Shown: positions 44,818 through 50,585 of the stretch, one piece after another | Position numbering within the stretch: the stretch's first letter is position 1 | How the letters are laid out: the number at the start of each line of letters is the position of its first letter | Assembly: GCA_017478515.1 (NCBI GenBank) | Contig: JAFVDH010000031.1 | Span: forward strand, 1 to 59,767 | Length of the DNA stretch: 59,767 nucleotides | Source of the DNA: a bacterium | Lineage (GTDB): Bacteria; Cyanobacteriota; Vampirovibrionia; Gastranaerophilales; Gastranaerophilaceae | Direction of reading: 5' to 3' | Made by a program: the position numbers and the translations under genes | The notes under the pieces: model-generated | Told to the model about the DNA's origin: nothing | Seen by the model: the letters and a program-made list of their open reading frames with translations, nothing else | The model's database searches: none

Positions 44818-47482
44818 CTCCGTTGTATGCATCTATATATAATTTTTTAATATCAGACATTAACGGATATACAGGGTTTGCACCAGTACATTGGTCGTCA
44901 AATGCAAGTTCAACCATTTCATCAAGTTTAGCATCAAAGTCTTTTTTAGAAACTCCAAAGTCTTTGATAGAATTTGGCAAATCAATTGCTTTCATTAATC
45001 TGTCAACTTCGTCTATCAGTAATTGAACTTTTTCATCATCATTTTTGCCGCCCAAGCCTAATTCATCAGCAATTTGTCCGTATTTAGCTTTTGCACAAGG
45101 ATACTTGTATTGAGGGAAAGTAGCCTGTTTTTTAGGACAGTCGGTTGAGTTAAATTTAATAACCTGACGGATTAATAATGCATTTGCAACCCCGTGCGGT
45201 ACATTGAACATCGCACCCAATTTATGAGCCATAGAGTGACATAAGCCTAAGAATGAGTTGGCAAATGCCATCCCTGCGATTGTTGCTGCGTAGTGCATTT
45301 TTTCTCTTGCTATAGGGTCGTTTGCACCTTCTTTATAAGAACGTTCAAGATATCTGAATACTTGTTTTGTAGCCTCAAGTGCATGAGCGTTTGTGAAGTT
45401 AGTTGCCATACTTGAAACGTATGCCTCAATAGCATGAACAAGTGCGTCTATACCTGATGCTGCGGTTAATCCTTTTGGCATATGGTCTACGAAGTTTGGG
45501 TCGATGATTGCCATGTTAGGTGTTAAAGCGTAATCCGCTATAGCATATTTAACATGAGTTTTGTCATCCGTAATAATTGAGAATGGTGTAACTTCAGAAC
45601 CTGTACCTGATGTTGTAGGAATACATACCATTGTAGCCTTTTTACCTAAATCAGGAATTTGGCAGATTCTCTTTCTGATATCCATAAATCTCATAGAGAT
45701 ATCTTCAAATACCGTTTCAGGCTGTTCGTACATTAACCACATAATTTTAGCGGCATCCATAGGCGAACCTCCGCCTAATGCTATGATTAAATCAGGTTCA
45801 TAAGGTCTCAAGATAGATAACGCCTCGTTAATTGTAGATAATGTAGGGTCAGGTTTTACATCAAAGAAAATTTGATAATCAATGTTTAGCTCATCTAAAA
45901 CATTTGTGATGTTATAAATTGCACCTGAATTGAACAAAAATCTGTCAGTAACAATGAATGCACGTTTTTTATCTTTTAAAACTCTTAATGCTAAATCAGT
46001 AGCACCTCTTTTAAAGTAAACTTTTGGAGGAACTTTAAACCAAAGCATATTTTCTCTCCTTTCAGCAACGGTTTTACAGTTTAATAAATGTTCAACGCCA
46101 ACGTTACCGCTGACAGAGTTTCCGCCCCAAGACCCGCATCCGAGTGTTAATGACGGTTCTAATCTGAAGTTGTATAAATCTCCTATACCGCCTTGAGATG
46201 ATGGTGAATTGATTAATAATCTGCAAGTAGGAATTTTCTTTGCAAAGTAGTCAATTCTTTCTTGTGTTCTTGAATCGGTATATAAAGCTGCAGAGTGGCC
46301 TGCACCGCCTAAAAGAACAAGTTCATGAGCCATATCAACAGCTTGTGTATAGTCTTTTGCCTTATACATTGCTAAAATAGGTGATAATTTTTCATACGCA
46401 AACGGGTCGTCATTTGAAACTTTTTTGCGTTCTGAAATTAGAACTTTTGAGTTTTCAGGAACTTTTATTCCTGCCATTTTAGCTATTTCGTAAGCAGGTT
46501 GACCAACTATTGCAGGGTTAACACTGCCTGCCTCCGTAAGAATAAATTTGGCTAATTTTTCTGATTCTTTATCAGATAAAATGTATGCTCCTCTGTATTC
46601 AAATTCTTTTTTTACTTCGTCATAAACTTCTTTTACGATAGTAACAGATTGTTCAGATGCACAAATCATACCGTTATCGAAAGTTTTTGACATTAAAATA
46701 GAAGAAACTGCCATTTTAATATCAGCTGTTTCGTCAATAATTGCAGGAACATTCCCGGGGCCAACGCCTAGTGCCGGTTTACCTGAAGAGTACGCAGCTT
46801 TAACCATTCCAGGGCCTCCTGTTGCAAGGATACAGCTGATATCAGGATGGTGAAGTAATGCATTTGATAATTCCATTGATGGAGTATCAATCCATCCGAT
46901 AATATCTTTTGGTGCACCTGCTTTTACTGCTGCCTCAAGCACTAATTTTGCAGCTTCAATTGTTGATTTTTTTGCTCTTGGGTGTGGTGAAAAAATTATA
47001 GCGTTTCTTGTTTTTAAGCAGATTAATGATTTAAATATTGCTGTAGAAGTAGGGTTTGTTGTAGGAATTATACCTGCTATTACGCCTAAAGGTTCTGCAA
47101 CAATTTTTATTCCGTTGTTTCTGTCTTCTTTTATAATTCCGCAAGTTTTTGCGTTTTTGTGTTTATTGAAAATATATTCTGCGGCAAAGTGATTTTTAAT
47201 GATTTTATCCTCTACAATGCCCATTCCTGTATCTTCAACAGCCATCTTTGCAAGAGGAATTCTTGCTTTATCTGCTGCTGTTGCTGCGGCTTTAAATATT
47301 GCATCTACTTGTTCTTGTGTAAATGTTGAATATTCTTCCTGAGCTTTTTTTACTCTTTTGATAAGTAAATCCAATGATTCAATACTGTCTACCAAGTTTG
47401 TTGAATTATAAGCCTTTTCAAGCTTTTCAACAGTAGATGCTTTAGTCGTTTTTTCTGTATTTTTTGTTTTTGATTTAGGCAT
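44810..47482 (-). CDS. adhE: Bifunctional acetaldehyde-CoA/alcohol dehydrogenase
   Basis: An 890-residue fusion that makes ethanol from acetyl-CoA with two NADH. The N-terminal aldehyde dehydrogenase half has the catalytic Cys in NGMICASEQSVTI and the NAD loop LATGGPGMVKAAY. The C-terminal iron-dependent alcohol dehydrogenase half has IALGGGSPMDAAKIMWLMYE and CHSMAHKLGAMFNVPHGVAN with metal-binding His residues. It has normal length for AdhE, a strong AAAGGAGGG ribosome binding site, and a clear promoter. It is next to rex and the hydrogenases. Confidence 0.97.
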   Translation of the reverse strand: MPKSKTKNTEKTTKASTVEKLEKAYNSTNLVDSIESLDLLIKRVKKAQEEYSTFTQEQVDAIFKAAATAADKARIPLAKMAVEDTGMGIVEDKIIKNHFAAEYIFNKHKNAKTCGIIKEDRNNGIKIVAEPLGVIAGIIPTTNPTSTAIFKSLICLKTRNAIIFSPHPRAKKSTIEAAKLVLEAAVKAGAPKDIIGWIDTPSMELSNALLHHPDISCILATGGPGMVKAAYSSGKPALGVGPGNVPAIIDETADIKMAVSSILMSKTFDNGMICASEQSVTIVKEVYDEVKKEFEYRGAYILSDKESEKLAKFILTEAGSVNPAIVGQPAYEIAKMAGIKVPENSKVLISERKKVSNDDPFAYEKLSPILAMYKAKDYTQAVDMAHELVLLGGAGHSAALYTDSRTQERIDYFAKKIPTCRLLINSPSSQGGIGDLYNFRLEPSLTLGCGSWGGNSVSGNVGVEHLLNCKTVAERRENMLWFKVPPKVYFKRGATDLALRVLKDKKRAFIVTDRFLFNSGAIYNITNVLDELNIDYQIFFDVKPDPTLSTINEALSILRPYEPDLIIALGGGSPMDAAKIMWLMYEQPETVFEDISMRFMDIRKRICQIPDLGKKATMVCIPTTSGTGSEVTPFSIITDDKTHVKYAIADYALTPNMAIIDPNFVDHMPKGLTAASGIDALVHAIEAYVSSMATNFTNAHALEATKQVFRYLERSYKEGANDPIAREKMHYAATIAGMAFANSFLGLCHSMAHKLGAMFNVPHGVANALLIRQVIKFNSTDCPKKQATFPQYKYPCAKAKYGQIADELGLGGKNDDEKVQLLIDEVDRLMKAIDLPNSIKDFGVSKKDFDAKLDEMVELAFDDQCTGANPVYPLMSDIKKLYIDAYNGVV

Positions 47483-47521
47483 AAAACCCTCCTTTTAATC
47501 GTGATTTATTTCCTTAATTAC

Positions 47522-47552
47522 ATAATATATGATATATTATCTGTTTTGTCAA
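47522..47552 (-). promoter_or_regulatory. Promoter of adhE with palindrome over the -10
   Basis: On the minus strand TTGACA (47552-47547), a 17-bp spacer and TATATT (47529-47524). The -10 lies inside a perfect palindrome, ATAATATAT-G-ATATATTAT (47522-47540), a plausible operator. Confidence 0.7.
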
Positions 47553-47594
47553 TCATTAATAAAATCAATATTTTACAACTCTTCATAACTTTTA

Positions 47595-47629
47595 TTTTGT
47601 CACAATTTTAAATTCTAATCGTGATAAAA
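47595..47629. promoter_or_regulatory. Imperfect inverted repeat between adhE and the iron ADH gene
   Basis: TTTTGTCACAATT (47595-47607) and AATCGTGATAAAA (47617-47629) are inverted with 11 of 13 matching bases. AATCGTGAT recurs at 47497-47505 in the adhE leader. The site lies just upstream of a TTGAAA -35 (47637-47642) and could bind an activator. Confidence 0.45.
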
Positions 47630-47636
47630 ATACTTA

Positions 47637-47664
47637 TTGAAACTTCGTTTTTTTATGTTAATCT
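47637..47664 (+). promoter_or_regulatory. Promoter of the iron alcohol dehydrogenase gene
   Basis: TTGAAA (47637-47642) and TAATCT (47659-47664), spacing 16, 33 bp upstream of the start codon. Confidence 0.5.
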
Positions 47665-47696
47665 TTATAGTTGTACATATTTATAGGAGAAATTAT

Positions 47697-48896
47697 ATGT
47701 GGGAAAAAGATATTAACATCAACCAAATCGCTGAAATCAGAACAAGAACTACTGTATTTTTTGGCGTTGGAGCTATTGAAAAAATTGATTTCGTGGCTAA
47801 AGATTTGAAATCAAAAGGTATAGATAAATTAATAGTTATGTCGGGCAGAAATGCTTACAAAGCAACAGGGGCATGGGATTATGTAGAAAAAGCGTTAAAA
47901 GATAACGGTATTGAATACATAAATTATGATAAAGTTACACCAAACCCTACAACACACGCAGTTGATGAAGCGACAAAACTTGCAAAAGGTTTTGGAGCAC
48001 AAGCGGTAATTTCAATTGGCGGAGGTTCTCCTATTGATGCTGGAAAATCGGTTGCAATATTATTAAAAAATACTGATAAGACAGCAAGCGATTTATACGA
48101 ATTTAAATTTGCTCCGACTGAGGCAGTTCCGGTTGTGGCAATAAACTTAACTCACGGAACAGGTTCTGAATCTAACAGATTTGCTGTAGTAACAATTCCT
48201 GAAAAAGAGTATAAACCTGCAATTGCATATGATTGTATCTATCCTATGTATGCAATAGATGACCCTAAGTTAATGGCAAAATTATCATTAAATCAAACAA
48301 AATATGTGTCAATTGATGCCGTAAATCACGTAGTTGAGGCGTCTACTTCAAAAGTTGCATCTCCGTATACAATTACATTGGCAAGAGAGGTTGTAACACT
48401 TGTTGCAAAATATTTACCAAAAGCAATAGAAAACCTTGAAGACTTGGAGGCAAGATATTATTTGGCATATGCTGCGTTAATGGCAGGAGTTTGTTTTGAT
48501 AACGGATTATTGCACTATACACATGCCCTTGAACATCCGTTGAGTGCGGTTAAACCTGAATTGTCTCATGGTTTGGGATTGGCAATGCTTTTACCTGCTG
48601 TTGTTAAAGCCATTTATGCAGATAAAGCTGAAACTTTAGCATATATTCTTGAACCTGTAGCAAAGGATTTAAAACCTGTTAAAGAAGATGCCGAAAATGC
48701 GGAAAAAGCTGTTTATGAATGGTTAAAGTCTGTAGGCGTTCCTAACAAATTGAAAGATGAGGGTTTTGTGGAAGAAGATGTGGCTAAATTGGTTAATCTG
48801 GCTCAAACAACACCGTCTTTGGACGGACTTCTTTCTATAGCACCAAATAATGCAACTTCTGAAGTAATAGAAGAAATATACAAAAATTCATTGTAA
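47697..48896 (+). CDS. Iron-containing alcohol dehydrogenase
   Basis: A 399-residue stand-alone group III (iron) alcohol dehydrogenase. The start is ATG 47697, with AGGAGAA upstream; a longer in-frame TTG start at 47637 gives a spurious hydrophobic extension. NAD(P) loop: SIGGGSPIDAGKSVA. Metal-binding region: NHVVEAST and YTHALEHPLSAVKPELSHGL with conserved His residues. It could reduce aldehydes made by AdhE or act on other alcohols; substrate is not predictable. It is divergent from adhE. Confidence 0.92.
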   Translation: MWEKDININQIAEIRTRTTVFFGVGAIEKIDFVAKDLKSKGIDKLIVMSGRNAYKATGAWDYVEKALKDNGIEYINYDKVTPNPTTHAVDEATKLAKGFGAQAVISIGGGSPIDAGKSVAILLKNTDKTASDLYEFKFAPTEAVPVVAINLTHGTGSESNRFAVVTIPEKEYKPAIAYDCIYPMYAIDDPKLMAKLSLNQTKYVSIDAVNHVVEASTSKVASPYTITLAREVVTLVAKYLPKAIENLEDLEARYYLAYAALMAGVCFDNGLLHYTHALEHPLSAVKPELSHGLGLAMLLPAVVKAIYADKAETLAYILEPVAKDLKPVKEDAENAEKAVYEWLKSVGVPNKLKDEGFVEEDVAKLVNLAQTTPSLDGLLSIAPNNATSEVIEEIYKNSL

Positions 48897-48908
48897 ATTT
48901 TTGAGAAT

Positions 48909-48956
48909 AAACCAAAAGGCGGGATGAGTGAAACTCATCCCGCCTTTTGGTTTATA
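48909..48956. terminator. Strong bidirectional terminator
   Basis: A 21-bp perfect stem (48909-48929 with 48933-48953; core GGCGGGATGAGT) around a 3-nt loop, with T-rich flanks on both strands. It separates the iron ADH and mscL. Confidence 0.93.
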
Positions 48957-48966
48957 TTAATTATTA

Positions 48967-49449
48967 TTAGATATCAGCTGTACAATGAGGGCATTTTGTA
49001 GCTTTAATATCTATTGTAGAAAAACATCTTGGACATTGTTTTGTTGTGCAGACTTCTTCAGTTGGTTCGCAAGGTTTTGCTGCTGCATCTTTAAGCTTGT
49101 TAACGGCTTTTACTATAAGAAATACTGAGAAAGCAACAATAATAAAGCTTATAAGTGTATTTATGAATAGGCCGTAATTGATAGTAACAGCACCAGCAGA
49201 TTTAGCTGCCTCAAGAGATGCGAAGTGTTCAAATTTTCCGTCAGCGTTAGGCAGGGTTAGGTAGAGGTTTGTGAAATCAACTCTTCCTAAAATCCAACCT
49301 AAAGGAGGCATTATAATATCGTCAACCATAGAATTAACGATTTTACCGAAAGCAGCCCCGATAATAATCCCGATAGCCATGTCCATAACATTTCCACGCA
49401 TAGCGAAGTTTTTAAACTCATCCAAATTCTTTTTCAAAAAATTAAACAT
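48967..49449 (-). CDS. mscL: Large-conductance mechanosensitive channel with C-terminal zinc ribbon
   Basis: A 160-residue channel that opens under membrane tension to release solutes. The N-terminal amphipathic helix and first membrane helix (MRGNVMDMAIGIIIGAAFGK) and the second (LISFIIVAFSVFLIVKAVNK) are typical. The protein ends in an added zinc ribbon with two CxxC pairs (CPRCFSTIDIKATKCPHC), a tail seen in some MscL proteins of other phyla. It has an AAAGGA ribosome binding site. Confidence 0.95.
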   Translation of the reverse strand: MFNFLKKNLDEFKNFAMRGNVMDMAIGIIIGAAFGKIVNSMVDDIIMPPLGWILGRVDFTNLYLTLPNADGKFEHFASLEAAKSAGAVTINYGLFINTLISFIIVAFSVFLIVKAVNKLKDAAAKPCEPTEEVCTTKQCPRCFSTIDIKATKCPHCTADI

Positions 49450-49521
49450 ATTAAATCCTTTCTTTTTTTATAAATAATATATCATGGACAAAGCAATTAT
49501 ATATACTTAAGTCTTCGACAC

Positions 49522-49550
49522 TTGAAAACAGTTTTAGGGTATGATATAAT
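49522..49550 (+). promoter_or_regulatory. Promoter of antisense RNA 1
   Basis: TTGAAA (49522-49527), 17 bp, then TGA-TATAAT (extended -10, 49545-49550). Confidence 0.8.
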
Positions 49551-49556
49551 AAAGAA

Positions 49557-49650
49557 GTAGGGAGAGGTCAAAAGACCTCTTGCACAATCCCTACAGGTTA
49601 TTAGCAATAACTAAACAAAGTTGCCCAAGTACCCAAAGGGCAACTTTTAT
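49557..49650 (+). ncRNA. Candidate type I antitoxin RNA 1
   Basis: A roughly 94-nt RNA from its own strong promoter. A 5' hairpin has outer stem GTAGGGA (49557-49563) with TCCCTAC (49588-49594) and inner stem AGAGGTC with GACCTCT. A 3' terminator GTTGCCC (49620-49626) with GGGCAAC (49638-49644) is followed by TTTTATT. It is fully complementary to the 3' two-thirds of the small peptide gene on the other strand. The same 5' hairpin, read on the minus strand, ends in a T-rich run and can serve as the terminator of that gene. Confidence 0.75.
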
Positions 49651-49677
49651 TATTACTAATACTTGCTGTTTTGTCAT
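49591..49677 (-). CDS. Hydrophobic 28-residue peptide, candidate type I toxin 1
   Basis: The peptide begins MTKQQVLVIIKVALWVLGQL and is a single membrane helix with a short polar N-terminus. The Shine-Dalgarno AAAGGAGG (49690-49683) is very strong, but AAAGG is paired with CCTTT upstream in a long leader stem (arms 49721-49735 and 49686-49698). An extended -10 promoter (TGC-TATAAT, 49772-49767, with TTATAA 17 bp further upstream) drives it. Size, charge and context match membrane-acting type I toxins such as TisB or Fst; toxicity is inference. Confidence 0.75.
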   Translation of the reverse strand: MTKQQVLVIIKVALWVLGQLCLVIANNL

Positions 49678-49766
49678 GGCATCCTCCTTTCTATACACCT
49701 TTGCACAATGGAAGTTTGTCGTGTATAAGTAAAGGATTAACCATCAAGGAACTGCCCTACGTAATG

Positions 49767-49795
49767 ATTATAGCATAAATTGTCCAATGTTATAA
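49767..49795 (-). promoter_or_regulatory. Promoter of toxin gene 1
   Basis: On the minus strand TTATAA (49795-49790), a 17-bp spacer and TGC-extended TATAAT (49772-49767). It gives a leader of about 80 nt before the ATG at 49677. Confidence 0.65.
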
Positions 49796-49819
49796 ATTAC
49801 TTGCATGCGGGGGTAAGGG

Positions 49820-49848
49820 TTGAAAACCAATAATAGGTATGTTATAAT
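49820..49848 (+). promoter_or_regulatory. Promoter of antisense RNA 2
   Basis: TTGAAA (49820-49825), 17 bp, TATAAT (49843-49848): the same spacing and hexamers as unit 1. Confidence 0.8.
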
Positions 49849-49854
49849 AAAGGG

Positions 49855-49947
49855 GTAGGGAGAGGTCAAAAGACCTCTTGTTCAGTCCCTACAATATGCT
49901 AGCAACAGCAAGTAATAAATGCCCTATGACCGTAAGGGCATTTTTTG
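49855..49947 (+). ncRNA. Candidate type I antitoxin RNA 2
   Basis: A second copy of the antisense RNA. The 5' hairpin (GTAGGGA...TCCCTAC outside, AGAGGTC...GACCTCT inside) is nearly identical to unit 1. The terminator uses different bases (ATGCCCT 49919-49925 with AGGGCAT 49935-49941, then T-run) but has the same shape and position. The arms change together with the coding sequence on the other strand. Confidence 0.75.
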
Positions 49948-49975
49948 CTATTACAAGCATTTCTTTTTTTGTCAT
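49889..49975 (-). CDS. Hydrophobic 28-residue peptide, candidate type I toxin 2
   Basis: A paralogue of toxin 1 with exactly the same length. It begins MTKKEMLVIAKNALTVIGHL and shares about 15 of 28 residues. The Shine-Dalgarno AAAGGAGG (49988-49981) is again partly buried in a leader stem (arms 50019-50033 and 49984-49996). The leader and promoter are almost identical to unit 1 while the coding part has diverged with length and hydrophobicity kept, which supports selection on the peptide. Confidence 0.75.
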   Translation of the reverse strand: MTKKEMLVIAKNALTVIGHLLLAVASIL

Positions 49976-50064
49976 GGTGTCCTCCTTTCTTTACACCTTT
50001 GTCCAGTAGAAGTTTGACGTGTATAAGTAAAGGATTAACCATCAAAGAACTGCCCTACGTAATG

Positions 50065-50093
50065 ATTATAGCATAAAACATTATCTGCGATAA
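50065..50093 (-). promoter_or_regulatory. Promoter of toxin gene 2
   Basis: On the minus strand TTATCG (50093-50088), 17 bp, TGC-extended TATAAT (50070-50065). Confidence 0.6.
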
Positions 50094-50148
50094 ATTGAGA
50101 GGGGGTTCAATGGTTGATAAACAGGGCAACATAGTAAATAATATTAGA

Positions 50149-50246
50149 GTAGGACAAGCCACTAAGAATTTGTATGGTTTCTTTAATGGCTTGTTTCACT
50201 CCTACAATAGTAACTATTTTAATGCTACGTGTAGCATTATTATTTT
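50149..50246 (+). ncRNA. Candidate antisense RNA 3 (diverged unit)
   Basis: The same layout with mostly different bases: outer stem GTAGGA (50149-50154) with TCCTAC (50200-50205), inner stem ACAAGCCA (50154-50161) with TGGCTTGT (50187-50194), and a terminator-like palindrome AATGCTAC/GTAGCATT (50221-50238) followed by ATTATTTT. A plausible promoter is TTGATA (50114-50119) with AATAAT (50137-50142). Confidence 0.5.
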
Positions 50247-50255
50247 GTCTATCAT
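50214..50255 (-). pseudogene. Truncated third toxin gene
   Basis: MIDKIIMLHVALK is followed by TAG, and three codons later in the same frame comes TTG-TAG, the same terminal context as the intact units. The Shine-Dalgarno AAAGGAGG is intact and again sequestered, by CTTTCC-ACC (50307-50299) pairing with GGT-GGAAAG (50274-50265). The coding part is probably decayed, although the short peptide could still be made. Confidence 0.5.
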
Positions 50256-50460
50256 AGTTGCCTCCTTTCCGACCTGTTTCTTCTCTGTTGCGTGTATCGG
50301 TGGAAAGCATGAGCGTACCTACATACTTATATTGCCATACTTACCTATTGTTGTATATGTATTTTGCAGGTTGTGGTACAGTTCAGGAATGCCCAAGCTG
50401 CGTTCTATCTTGCATATGTTAATTTTTGTAAATTCAAATGTGAAATGGCTGAAACTCAGG

Positions 50461-50491
50461 TATAATGCTCTATATGATATGATATGATATG
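50461..50491 (+). promoter_or_regulatory. Promoter with pentanucleotide repeat at the start site (second locus)
   Basis: TATAAT (50461-50466) followed by four ATATG units (50472-50491) at the expected start of transcription. The -35 is weak. ATGGCTGAAAC just upstream is shared with the 37657 promoter. Confidence 0.6.
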
Positions 50492-50585
50492 ATGTGAGGT
50501 GAAAAGTACCCTAAAGTCCTGAAAACATGTGCCGATACATGAATTACAGGGTAATAGTGTATATTTTTATAGAAAGGAAGAAAAT

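Noticed and set aside
47637..47696. N-terminal extension of the iron alcohol dehydrogenase
   Set aside because: TTG start without a ribosome binding site, overlapping the likely promoter; AGGAGAA precedes the ATG at 47697.
50107..50310. 67-codon minus-strand frame across unit 3
   Set aside because: It starts upstream of the strong Shine-Dalgarno and reads through the leader stem; the ATG at 50255 in another frame matches units 1 and 2.
49520..50310. CRISPR array
   Set aside because: The repeated blocks are about 275 bp with internal promoters and hairpins; no short regular repeat-spacer pattern exists.
50095..50487. 130-codon plus-strand frame over toxin unit 3
   Set aside because: It runs across the antisense RNA, terminator palindrome and toxin leader, and its composition is irregular; better explained by the RNA structures.
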